NCBI RefSeq assembly: GCF_013409865.1
Contig: NZ_JACCBM010000001.1
Coordinates: 1 to 64,000, forward strand
Direction of reading: 5' to 3'
DNA length: 64,000 nt
Source: Herbiconiux flava
GTDB taxonomy: Bacteria > Actinomycetota > Actinomycetes > Actinomycetales > Microbacteriaceae
The notes beneath the pieces are model-generated. The model saw nothing but the letters and a program-made list of their open reading frames with translations, made no database searches and was not told where the DNA came from. Shown here piece after piece: positions 53,451 through 61,228 of the stretch (positions are counted from its first letter, which is position 1; each line of letters opens with the position of its first letter). A program made the translations under genes and the position numbers.

Positions 53451-54767
53451 TTACGGGCGGCCCATGGCCTTGTAGTCCCATCCCGCTTCTCGCCAGACCC
53501 GGGAATCGAGCACGTTGCGGCCGTCGACGATCTTCTTGTCCGCCACGAGATCGGCAAGGTCCTCGGGGACCAGATCACGGTACTCGCGCCACTCGGTGAG
53601 CAGCAGCACGATGTCGGCATCGCGCACGGCCTCGGTGGCGTCGGCAACGAAGTGCAGCTGCGGATGCTTGCCTTGAGCGTTCTGGATGGCCTCGGGGTCA
53701 GTGGCGCTCACGATCGCACCGAGACCGTGCAGCTGCACCGTGATGTCGAGGGCGGGCGAATCGCGGATGTCGTCGGAGTCGGGCTTGAACGCCAATCCCA
53801 GCACGGCCACCTTCTTGTCGAAGGCCTGTCCGTCGAGCATCTCCACGACGAGGTCGACGACTCTCTGACGACGACGGAGGTTGATGGCGTCGATCTCCTT
53901 GAGGAAGGCGAGCGATTCGCCGCGGCCCAGCTCCTCGGCGCGAGCTCCGAAAGCGCGAATGTCCTTCGGAAGACAACCGCCCCCGAATCCGATGCCCGCG
54001 TTGAGGAATCGCCGGCCGATGCGCGCATCGAAGCCGATGGCGTCGGCCAGCTCAGTGATGTTCGCTCCGGTGACCTCCGCGATCTCGGCGATCGCGTTGA
54101 TGAACGAGATCTTCGTTGCTAGAAAAGCATTCGCCGAGACCTTGACGAGCTCGGCCGTCGCGTAGTCCGTGACGACCAGCGGAGTGTCCTCGCTCAAAGC
54201 CGTCGCGTAGACCTCGTCGAGAACCGCCTGGCTCCATTGCGCCGTCTTGGGGTCGTCGGAGACGCCGTAGACGAGGCGGTCGGGTGAGATCGTGTCCTTG
54301 ACGGCGAACCCCTCCCGCAAGAACTCGGGGTTCCACGCCAGGTCGGCACCCGGGACCGCTGCGCGCACCTTGGCCGCTAGGCGCGCGGCCGTGCCCACGG
54401 GAACCGTGGACTTGCCGACGACCAGGTCGCCCGCCTTCAAATACGGGAGCAGTGCGTCCAGAGCCGCATCGACGAAAGTCATGTCGGCGCTGTAGGAACC
54501 CGGCTTCTGCGGGGTTCCCACGGCGATGAAGTGCACGGTCGCCTCAGCCGCTGCCGACATCGAGGTCGAGAACGTCAGCCGGCCCGACGAGCTGGCGGAT
54601 GTGAGGATCTCCGGTAGACCGGGCTCGAAGAATGGGGCCTCGCCGACCGCCAGAGCTGCGATCTTCCGCTCATCGACATCGATGCCGATGACCTCGTGCC
54701 CCAATTCCGCCATCGCAGCCGCGTGCACGGCCCCCAGGTAGCCGCAGCCGACAACGGACATCTTCAT
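53451..54767 (-). CDS. ugd: UDP-glucose 6-dehydrogenase
   Basis: The 438-residue enzyme has the NAD-binding GCGYLGAVHA (G7-x-G9-x-x-G12), E-P-G-L, STVPVGTAARL, LAWNPEFLREGFAVKDTISP, KVSANAFLATKISFINAIAE and catalytic Cys265 in FGGGCLPKDI. It oxidises UDP-glucose to UDP-glucuronate, giving the acidic sugar for EPS. GAGGAGAACG precedes the ATG at 54767. It lies 80 bp before the DUF4012 gene on the same strand. Confidence 0.93.
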   Translation of the reverse strand: MKMSVVGCGYLGAVHAAAMAELGHEVIGIDVDERKIAALAVGEAPFFEPGLPEILTSASSSGRLTFSTSMSAAAEATVHFIAVGTPQKPGSYSADMTFVDAALDALLPYLKAGDLVVGKSTVPVGTAARLAAKVRAAVPGADLAWNPEFLREGFAVKDTISPDRLVYGVSDDPKTAQWSQAVLDEVYATALSEDTPLVVTDYATAELVKVSANAFLATKISFINAIAEIAEVTGANITELADAIGFDARIGRRFLNAGIGFGGGCLPKDIRAFGARAEELGRGESLAFLKEIDAINLRRRQRVVDLVVEMLDGQAFDKKVAVLGLAFKPDSDDIRDSPALDITVQLHGLGAIVSATDPEAIQNAQGKHPQLHFVADATEAVRDADIVLLLTEWREYRDLVPEDLADLVADKKIVDGRNVLDSRVWREAGWDYKAMGRP

Positions 54768-54889
54768 AGAGTCGTTCTCCTCATAAATGGACGGGCTTCG
54801 CAGATGCTGCCCCATCCATTCTTAGCAGGTGCACGCACGATGTCCGAAGCGACGACCAGTGGCCGGGCCAGTGCATCGGGGTAGTCTGC

Positions 54890-54937
54890 TCTATTGACAC
54901 GACTGACATCGTGTCTATTGACACGACTGACATCGTG
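54890..54937 (+). repeat. 24-bp perfect tandem duplication across the start codon
   Basis: Two identical 24-bp units (54890-54913 and 54914-54937), each containing TTGACA and ending in GTG. The unit is eight codons long, so both GTGs are in frame with the glycosyltransferase gene and either could serve as start. Confidence 0.95.
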
Positions 54938-55936
54938 GAATTCTTCGCCGAGGCGCTTCACCCGAGCAGCCCGGGCGATCCGACTTGGGGAGACCGTTTG
55001 TCACAGGCGCTAGACAGTCTGCGCGGGAAGAAGCTACTGCTTGCCGCGTCGACCGGAGGCCATCTTTCGCAGCTGCACCGTTTGGCGGAGCTGATGGAAC
55101 CCGCCGACGACTCATTGTGGGTCACGTTCGACAAGCCTCAGAGCAGGTCCATGCTGGCCGATCAGAGGCATCGCTTCATTCCGTACATCGCACCGCGCGA
55201 TGCACGCCGCGTTCTCGGTGGAGCGAAGACCTTTCGCGAGATCCTGGCAGAGGAGGAATTCGACGCGGTCGTGAGCACCGGAGCGGCGATCGCCCTTTCC
55301 TCTCACCTCGTCGCTCAGCACCGCGGGCTGCGCACGATCTACATCGAGAGCGTCTCCCGCTTCGACGGCCCTTCGCTCACAGGACGCATCCTCCAGCGCG
55401 TCCCGCGAATCGAGCGCTACTGCCAGCACCCCGGGTACGACGCCCGGAAGTGGAAGCAGGAGTTCTCCGTTCTGGATGCCTACGCCTCGGATCCGACGTG
55501 GAAGCCGACGCAACCGCCGCGTTCCATTTTCGTCACCCTGGGGACGATCCATCCCTATCGCTTCGATCGCCTGGTCGACAGGCTGGTGTCCGTGGCCCCT
55601 CCCGAGACCAGGTTCACCTGGCAGCTCGGTTCCACGGCCCGTACTGACCTCCCGGGCGATGTCCACATCGAGATGTCGTCCACGGCGTTCGAGGCGGCCG
55701 CCACAGAGAGTGATCTCGTGATCACCCACGCTGGCGTCGGCACGATCATGGGATTGCTCGACATGCGGCGCCCGACCCTGGTGGTACCTCGCCGGCGAGG
55801 CTACCGCGAGCACGTCGACGATCATCAGCTGCAGATCACGCGGGAGGTCTCTCAGCGCGGACTGGCCGTCGCTGCTGAGGTCGACCAGATCGGAACCGGC
55901 ACTCTCACTGCCGCCCTCGCGAAGAAGGTCCTCTGA
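54911..55936 (+). CDS. Fused Alg14/Alg13-type (PssD-PssE) glycosyltransferase
   Basis: The 341-residue protein joins two parts normally separate. The N-terminal half resembles Alg14/PssD (LLLAASTGGHLSQLHRLAEL; FDAVVSTGAAIALSSHLVAQ; IYIESVSRFDGPSLTG). The C-terminal half resembles the Alg13/PssE GT28 domain (SIFVTLGTIHPYRFDRLVDR; VITHAGVGTIMGLLDMRRPT; HVDDHQLQITREVSQRG). Together they add a sugar from a UDP donor, often glucuronate, to the lipid-linked chain at the membrane. Start is GTG 54911 or GTG 54935, both without a ribosome site and inside a tandem repeat. Confidence 0.87.
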   Translation: MSIDTTDIVEFFAEALHPSSPGDPTWGDRLSQALDSLRGKKLLLAASTGGHLSQLHRLAELMEPADDSLWVTFDKPQSRSMLADQRHRFIPYIAPRDARRVLGGAKTFREILAEEEFDAVVSTGAAIALSSHLVAQHRGLRTIYIESVSRFDGPSLTGRILQRVPRIERYCQHPGYDARKWKQEFSVLDAYASDPTWKPTQPPRSIFVTLGTIHPYRFDRLVDRLVSVAPPETRFTWQLGSTARTDLPGDVHIEMSSTAFEAAATESDLVITHAGVGTIMGLLDMRRPTLVVPRRRGYREHVDDHQLQITREVSQRGLAVAAEVDQIGTGTLTAALAKKVL

Positions 55937-55955
55937 CACTCGCGTCGAGTGTCAG
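55933..55955. terminator. Bidirectional terminator hairpin spanning both convergent stops
   Basis: CTGACACTCG pairs perfectly with CGAGTGTCAG over a 3-base loop. The stem contains the TGA of the plus-strand gene (55934-55936) and the TGA of the minus-strand YdcF gene (55954-55952). Confidence 0.75.
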
Positions 55956-56497
55956 CAGTCCGGCGAGATGATCGCCTTGATCCAGGCGCCGGTCTGATAC
56001 ACGTATTCCGAGACCCAGCGTCCGAGGTCGTAGTCCCGGTGATCTGAGACGAATGCGACTCGATGGCCTTCATCCGAGCCCGGGATGCAGCGGTCGAAGA
56101 GCATGCGAGCTCGGCTGATGTGCGTGATGGATGTCACGACGATCATCGAGCGCCAGTCCTCTTCGGTGAGGAGCTCAGAGGCGAGCCGAGCCTCCCCCTG
56201 GGTTGTGAACGGGTCAGGTGTGATGCACTCCACGGGGTAGTCGGTGTCGCCTCGGCAGAGATCGCGCACGAGGGTGTGCTCGTCGTCATCCCGAACGTCC
56301 GCCGGCACCGAGATCACGATCTGATTCACTACGCCGTCGTCCACCAATTGCAGCGCGACACGCAGCCGCTGCACGGTCGGTGGGCCCAGGACCAGCACGG
56401 CGTCCGACCTGGTCGGTTGGTCGATGCGCGGAAACGCGTACGCCCAGGTGGTCACCGCGCCGAGCACGATCGTCAAGACGGCCGCCGCGGCGGCCAC
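55952..56497 (-). CDS. YdcF/DUF218-family membrane-anchored protein
   Basis: The 181-residue product from GTG 56497 begins inside its only helix (AAAAAVLTIVLGAVTTWAYA), then has the DUF218 layout: SDAVLVLGPPTVQRLRVALQ, ECITPDPFTTQGEARLASEL, MIVVTSITHISRARMLFDR. The 17 codons upstream are in frame and encode a basic stretch (RSSRRLGLIV) expected before such a helix, but no standard start lies there, only a TGA. The family (SanA/ElyC/YdcF) is linked to envelope functions. Start uncertain. Confidence 0.72.
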   Translation of the reverse strand: MAAAAAVLTIVLGAVTTWAYAFPRIDQPTRSDAVLVLGPPTVQRLRVALQLVDDGVVNQIVISVPADVRDDDEHTLVRDLCRGDTDYPVECITPDPFTTQGEARLASELLTEEDWRSMIVVTSITHISRARMLFDRCIPGSDEGHRVAFVSDHRDYDLGRWVSEYVYQTGAWIKAIISPDC

Positions 56498-56545
56498 GAT
56501 CAGGCCAAGACGCCGACTGGAGCGGGTGGAGGCGGTCAGGACGCG

Positions 56546-56668
56546 TCAGCCGTTGCTCGAGATGTCGCCGAGGCCCTCATCGTCGTAGAGCTCCTCCTCG
56601 AGGATCAGCTCTTCGATCTCGGGGTCTTCCGAGCTGTAGGCGTTCTCTTCGGGCGATTCTCTCTTCAC
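56546..56668 (-). CDS. 40-residue very acidic peptide
   Basis: A short gene found by reading the minus strand: GTG 56668 with AAAGGGAG upstream, product MKRESPEENAYSSEDPEIEE then LILEEELYDDEGLGDISSNG, stop TGA at 56548-56546. About 40% of residues are Glu or Asp. It is in the same frame as the YdcF-type gene, 17 codons ahead of that gene's GTG, so it may be a separate peptide, an uORF, or the N-terminus of one longer gene interrupted by TGA. Unrecognised. Confidence 0.55.
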   Translation of the reverse strand: MKRESPEENAYSSEDPEIEELILEEELYDDEGLGDISSNG

Positions 56669-56770
56669 GGGCTGCACTCCCTTTATGAGCGATCGAATGA
56701 TGCCGCCGAGGTGACGGCTCGTGCGTCGAGACTATCGTCTGGCCAATGCGAGCCTGGCCTGAGCCGATGA

Positions 56771-56776
56771 CATACT
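56771..56776 (+). promoter_or_regulatory. -10 of the FAD oxidoreductase gene (leaderless)
   Basis: CATACT is followed by GGGGAG and ATG 56783. This is the same layout as before the histidine kinase at 2976; GGGGAG might alternatively act as a ribosome site on a longer transcript. Confidence 0.45.
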
Positions 56777-56782
56777 GGGGAG

Positions 56783-58225
56783 ATGCCTGACGTCTCCGTG
56801 GTCGGCGGCGGACCGAATGGTCTCGCCGCGGCCGTGACGATGGCGCGAGCCGGGCTCTCGGTCGAACTCTACGAGCGATCCCCGACCCTGGGTGGCGGTG
56901 CCCGCACGATGGAGCTCACGCTCCCGGGCTTTCTCCACGATGTCGGTTCGGCCGTACATCCGATGGGCCTGGCATCGCCGTTCTTCAGGGCCTTCCAGCT
57001 CTCGCGCCGGATCCCGTTCCTCGTGCCAGAGGTCTCGTACGTGCATCCGCTCGCCGGTACGACTGCCGGCGTCGCCTATCGCGACCTCGACCAGACCGTC
57101 GACGAACTCGGCATAGACGGCGGCGCGTGGCGGCACCTCATGCGACCGCTGGTCGAGCACATCGACGGCGTCACGGATTTCACAGGCTCGCAGCTGCTCC
57201 GACTGCCGCGCGACCCGGTGACCGCCCTCCGTTTCGGCCTGCGAACCCTCGAGCAGGGCTCCCCCGCCTGGAACCTGCGATTCCGGGGCGACACGGCACC
57301 GGCCATGATCAGCGGCGTCTCTGCACACACGATCGGCCGGATGCCCTCGCTCGCGTCGTCCGGAGCAGGACTCGTGCTCGCCGCTCACGCCCACGCCCGG
57401 GGCTGGGCCATCCCGGTGGGCGGCAGCCAGTCGATCATCGACAGTATGCGACAGGATCTCGAAGCCCACGGTGGCGTCGTGCACACGGGCGTCGAGATCG
57501 ACGACCTGCGATCCCTGCCGGAGAGCACTGCGACACTGCTCGACGTGTCGGCGGCCTCTCTGAAGAGGATCGCTGGCCCTGCCCTGCCCGACTCGTACCG
57601 GTCGCGCCTCGACCGGTTCCGGTTCGGCGACGGCATCGCGAAGGTCGACTTCGCTCTGTCCGCTCCCGTTCCTTGGGCTAACCCTGAAGCGCGTCGGACG
57701 GGGACACTCCATCTGGGCGGCACTCGAGCGGAACTCGCCCGCGCCGAGGCCGCGGTGGCGCGCGGAGAGCACGCGACGGCCCCCTACGTCCTGGTCTCCC
57801 AGCCAACAGTTCTCGACCCGAGCCGCGCACCGGCCGGCAAGCACGTGCTCTGGGCCTATATCCACGTGCCCCGCGGGTCGACCCTCGACCCGACCGCGGT
57901 GGTCACCGACGCCGTGGAGCGGTACGCCCCGGGTTTCCGGGACGTCATCGAGGCTTCGTCCGCCATGTCGGCGGCGGAGGTGGAACGCTACGATCCGAAC
58001 TTCGTGGGAGGGGACATCTCGTCGGGGGCCCTGTCCATCCGGCAGATGCTGGCCCGCCCGGTGGTCTCGGCCCGACCATGGCGGACTCCCGCGCGGGGCG
58101 TCTACCTCGCCTCGTCGTCGACGCCCCCTGCTACCGGAGTCCACGGTCTCTGCGGCTATTACGCGGCCCGCACCGCCCTTCGAGACATGTTCTCTCTGCC
58201 TGTGCCGTCGCTGAGGATCGACTGA
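56783..58225 (+). CDS. FAD-dependent oxidoreductase, phytoene-desaturase-like
   Basis: The 480-residue protein has the dinucleotide motif VVGGGPNGLAAAVTMARAG (G8-x-G10-x-x-G13), ELYERSPTLGGGARTME, and a C-terminal FAD contact (ATGVHGLCGYYAARTALRDM), as in CrtI/phytoene-dehydrogenase-related proteins. No carotenoid genes are adjacent, so a carotenoid role is not assumed. Substrate unknown. It faces the divergent acidic-peptide/YdcF pair. Confidence 0.87.
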   Translation: MPDVSVVGGGPNGLAAAVTMARAGLSVELYERSPTLGGGARTMELTLPGFLHDVGSAVHPMGLASPFFRAFQLSRRIPFLVPEVSYVHPLAGTTAGVAYRDLDQTVDELGIDGGAWRHLMRPLVEHIDGVTDFTGSQLLRLPRDPVTALRFGLRTLEQGSPAWNLRFRGDTAPAMISGVSAHTIGRMPSLASSGAGLVLAAHAHARGWAIPVGGSQSIIDSMRQDLEAHGGVVHTGVEIDDLRSLPESTATLLDVSAASLKRIAGPALPDSYRSRLDRFRFGDGIAKVDFALSAPVPWANPEARRTGTLHLGGTRAELARAEAAVARGEHATAPYVLVSQPTVLDPSRAPAGKHVLWAYIHVPRGSTLDPTAVVTDAVERYAPGFRDVIEASSAMSAAEVERYDPNFVGGDISSGALSIRQMLARPVVSARPWRTPARGVYLASSSTPPATGVHGLCGYYAARTALRDMFSLPVPSLRID

Positions 58226-58288
58226 CCCGCCAAACCGAATAATTCTCGACCATCGCAGTGTCGGGCAGGCTATGTTGGTAGGCATCAT

Positions 58289-58326
58289 GAGGCTCTGGGT
58301 GCCTCACTGGAGACTTTGGGGGTCTC
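58289..58326 (+). promoter_or_regulatory. Two similar small hairpins in the 5' leader of the beta-helix gene
   Basis: GAGGC-N7-GCCTC (58289-58305) and GAGAC-N7-GTCTC (58310-58326) each have a 5-bp stem and a 7-base G-rich loop. The second ends four bases before the ATG, so it could mask the start. TATGTT at 58271-58276 is a candidate -10. Confidence 0.5.
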
Positions 58327-58330
58327 GACC

Positions 58331-60325
58331 ATGCCGAATTTCTCGCGACGCATATTTCTCGGTGCAACTGGGATTGGGGCGTTCAGTCTCGTCGCCGGGG
58401 TGCCCATCGAGAAGGCGATGGCCGCCGGAGGCCCGCAGACACCCGCTTTGGCCGCGCTGTCAGGGACGACGGCCGATGCCTCCCCGGCGATCATCGAATA
58501 CCTCCGATCCGCATCCGGGGCCATCGTCCTATCCGGTGACTACTTCTTGGACTCGGTCATCGAGGTGCCACCAGCGGTCACTCAACTGGAGGTGACAGCC
58601 GGCAGCCGACTGAAGGTCAGGGGCGATCATCCGGCCCTGTCTCGAACCGGCACCATCGTCTACCGGGAACAGACCCCGGCCACCATGGCCAAGGGCAAGA
58701 CCGCGATCACGGTGAAGGACGCTGCGAAGTACAAGGCCAACGAGTACCTGCTCGTAGCGGGCGACGACGGACTCTCGGGCACTGGCGACCGCTACGGCTA
58801 TCTTCGGCGCGTGACGAGTGCCTCCGGCACGACCGTGCAACTCGACAAAGCACTCCCCCGCGCCATCTCCATCAAACCGCGCACCGCCCTGGTCAGCCTG
58901 GCACCGAGTCTGACCATCACCGGGGCCGGCGAGATCCTGCATTCCTCGCCTCTCAGCAGCACATCACCGCTCGTGCGTTTCTTCGCCACGGACAACCCCC
59001 GTTTGATCGGCGTCGACCTCCACGACAATGGAGCCACGGGGGTGCTCGTGGCGAACTGCCGGAACGGACTCATCGACTGCACCATCCGCGACCTGGCCGA
59101 CGACGAAGCGAACGGCCGCTTCGGCTACGGCGTCAACGTCGCCGGCGCCACGCGGGGCCTGACCGTCCGCGGCACCATCAGCCGGGCGCGGCACGCCGTC
59201 ACCACGAACGTCGGTCCTTTCGTGAGCGTCATGGGCGCGGCCGGCGAGCCGGAGGACTGCCGCTTCGAACCGGTGGCCATCGACTGCTCCGACAAGTCCG
59301 TCGACACCCACCGGCTCGGTTGGAACACGACCATCGTTCCGCACATCACCGGGGGACGCGGTGGTGTCCAGGTGCGCGCCGACAGCACGCGGGTGATCGG
59401 CGGCACGATCACGGGCAGTGCCGGACCCGGCATCTCGGTCAATCCGCTCGTCGCCGTGGCTCCGGTCATCGACGGCACCGTCATCAGCTACCTGAAGCCG
59501 TCCGGCGTGGCTCTTCTGGCCGATGCGCCGGTGATCGCGTCCAACCTCGACATCCGCGACTGCTACGGCGTCAACATCGTACTGGCGTCAGGGTCCACCG
59601 TGACCGGTGGGTCGATCGTCGCGGGAGGGGCCACCGGTGTGCGATTCCGCGGGAGCGGGAACTCCGTCACGGGCATCCGGCTGGGCAGCAACGTCACCAC
59701 TCCGTTCACGGAGGATCCTGGTGCCTCCGGCAACACATTCACGGCCTCCACGGAGGCACCGGGCGCCCTGCCCGCCCCGAAGAACACGGCGCTGCCCAAG
59801 GTGGGCGGCACCGCCCAGGTCGGACAGCGACTGACGATCGATGACGGCACCTGGGACGTGGGGCCCCTCACGTTCGCCTTCACGTGGCTTCGTAACGGGA
59901 CTCCTATCTCGGGCGCGACGAACCGCACCTACCGCACGTACGACGTGGTCAGTGCCGATGCGGGCGCCGCGTTGAGCGTGCTCGTCTCTGCGAAACGCGC
60001 CGGCTACCAGGATGCCTCGGCGACCTCGGAACCGACCGCTCCGGTCGCACAGGGCGCAGCACTCGTGCCCTCGGTCGCACCGGTGGTGTCCGGCACGGCG
60101 AAGCCCGCCGGCACCTTGACCGTGACACGCGGCACCTGGACGCCGGCAGCTCAATCGACCAGCTGCGCCTGGTTCACGAACGGGGTGGCCAACGGGACGA
60201 CCGGAACGAGCTACAAGGTGCGGTCGTCCGATGTCGGCAAGAAGATCACGGTGACGGTCACTGCGAAGCGCACTGGGTGGCAGACGGGCACCTACACGCC
60301 TGCGGCCACCACCATCACCGCGTGA
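58331..60325 (+). CDS. Third Tat-exported beta-helix protein with C-terminal Ig-like repeats
   Basis: The 664-residue protein has a classical Tat signal (FSRRIFLGATGIGAFSLVAG), a beta-helix core (SPAIIEYLRSASGAIVLSGD to GVRFRGSGNSVTGIRLGSN) and two Ig-like repeats. The repeats share the pattern VGQRLTIDDGTWDVGP / AGTLTVTRGTWTPAAQ and end with SVLVSAKRAGYQ / TVTVTAKRTGWQ. Such repeats occur in surface-exposed actinobacterial proteins and bind walls or glycans. The ATG at 58331 is preferred over TTG 58316. It probably cleaves or holds EPS outside the cell. Confidence 0.83.
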   Translation: MPNFSRRIFLGATGIGAFSLVAGVPIEKAMAAGGPQTPALAALSGTTADASPAIIEYLRSASGAIVLSGDYFLDSVIEVPPAVTQLEVTAGSRLKVRGDHPALSRTGTIVYREQTPATMAKGKTAITVKDAAKYKANEYLLVAGDDGLSGTGDRYGYLRRVTSASGTTVQLDKALPRAISIKPRTALVSLAPSLTITGAGEILHSSPLSSTSPLVRFFATDNPRLIGVDLHDNGATGVLVANCRNGLIDCTIRDLADDEANGRFGYGVNVAGATRGLTVRGTISRARHAVTTNVGPFVSVMGAAGEPEDCRFEPVAIDCSDKSVDTHRLGWNTTIVPHITGGRGGVQVRADSTRVIGGTITGSAGPGISVNPLVAVAPVIDGTVISYLKPSGVALLADAPVIASNLDIRDCYGVNIVLASGSTVTGGSIVAGGATGVRFRGSGNSVTGIRLGSNVTTPFTEDPGASGNTFTASTEAPGALPAPKNTALPKVGGTAQVGQRLTIDDGTWDVGPLTFAFTWLRNGTPISGATNRTYRTYDVVSADAGAALSVLVSAKRAGYQDASATSEPTAPVAQGAALVPSVAPVVSGTAKPAGTLTVTRGTWTPAAQSTSCAWFTNGVANGTTGTSYKVRSSDVGKKITVTVTAKRTGWQTGTYTPAATTITA

Positions 60326-60337
60326 AGCGGGTCACGC
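60320..60337. terminator. Hairpin containing both convergent stop codons
   Basis: GCGTGA pairs with TCACGC over a 6-base loop. It includes the TGA of the beta-helix gene and the TGA of the opposite glycosyltransferase. Weaker than the one at 55933-55955 but the same design. Confidence 0.5.
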
Positions 60338-61228
60338 CCTGCCGTCAGGGTCGAAGCCCGCGACGATCCAGAAGTCTTTGGTCGAGCGCCCGCGCACGCT
60401 GTCGAGGATCGTCTTGGGCGATGAGTAGAACGCTCCGAGCGCCAGCTGTCTGACCTTCGCTCCCCGCGACTGCGCGGCGTGATAGCGGATGCGCGCAGCG
60501 GACAGGCGGATGAAACGCCGGTCCGCGAGGGTCAGGTGTCGCCGGTGCTTGGCGAGGTAGGCCTCGAGGCCGGCTGCCCTGAACTCGGTGCGGCCGGTCA
60601 GCTGTCCGGAGGAGTGCTTGCGCTGCAGCACCGCGGCGCGAGGATTCACCACGTAGTCGAATCCTTCGAGCAGGAAGCGGAAGAAGAAGTCGCCGTCGTT
60701 CTTCACGGGAAGCAGCTCATCGAATCCGCCGAGTCGAGCGAACGCCCCCGCCGTCACGATGAAGTTACTGCCCGTGACGCCAGGATTGTTCGAGGCGGCG
60801 GCGGCCGCGGCCAGCCCAGGGCTGACATGCAGCCCGGGCGCCGTCGCCTGGTCTCGGAACATCTCGAGCCAGGTCGCCACTCCGTCGGCGCTGGAGTTCT
60901 CGAGGAGCCGGACGGCCGTCTCGAGGTAGTCGGGCTTCCACTTGTCATCGTCATCGAGGAAGGCGAGCAGCTGCCCACTCGCTTCGGCAGCGCCCAGATT
61001 GCGAGAGCTCGACGCCCCTGACAGGCCCTCGTTGTGCACCAGCGTCACGGCCACCGGCGATGATCGGGCGATCTCGGCACACAGAGCGTCCGTCGCATCA
61101 TCCTCGACATCCGTCACGACGATGATCTCGCTCGGGAGCCGGATCTGGGCGAGGACGGATTCCACGGCTTCCCGGAGGAAGTCGGTGCGCGCGTGGGTGG
61201 GGATGATGCAGCTGACGCTCTCGGTCAT
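60332..61228 (-). CDS. Family 2 glycosyltransferase
   Basis: The 298-residue protein has the GT-A fold of family 2: VSCIIPTHARTDFLREAVES, GLSGASSSRNLGAAEASGQ, LLAFLDDDDKWKPDYLETAV (metal-binding DDDD), TGSNFIVTAGAFARLGGFDE and NDGDFFFRFLLEGFDYVVNP. The ATG overlaps the preceding glycosyltransferase stop (ATGA). It adds a sugar to the growing repeat unit; donor not determinable. Confidence 0.9.
   Translation of the reverse strand: MTESVSCIIPTHARTDFLREAVESVLAQIRLPSEIIVVTDVEDDATDALCAEIARSSPVAVTLVHNEGLSGASSSRNLGAAEASGQLLAFLDDDDKWKPDYLETAVRLLENSSADGVATWLEMFRDQATAPGLHVSPGLAAAAAASNNPGVTGSNFIVTAGAFARLGGFDELLPVKNDGDFFFRFLLEGFDYVVNPRAAVLQRKHSSGQLTGRTEFRAAGLEAYLAKHRRHLTLADRRFIRLSAARIRYHAAQSRGAKVRQLALGAFYSSPKTILDSVRGRSTKDFWIVAGFDPDGRA

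Noticed and set aside
56546..56668. RiPP precursor peptide
   Set aside because: No Cys-, Ser- or Thr-rich core and no maturation enzyme nearby; acidic content alone is not enough.
56783..58225. Carotenoid phytoene desaturase (crtI)
   Set aside because: The fold fits, but no crtB, crtE or lycopene genes are near, so only the broader family is given.
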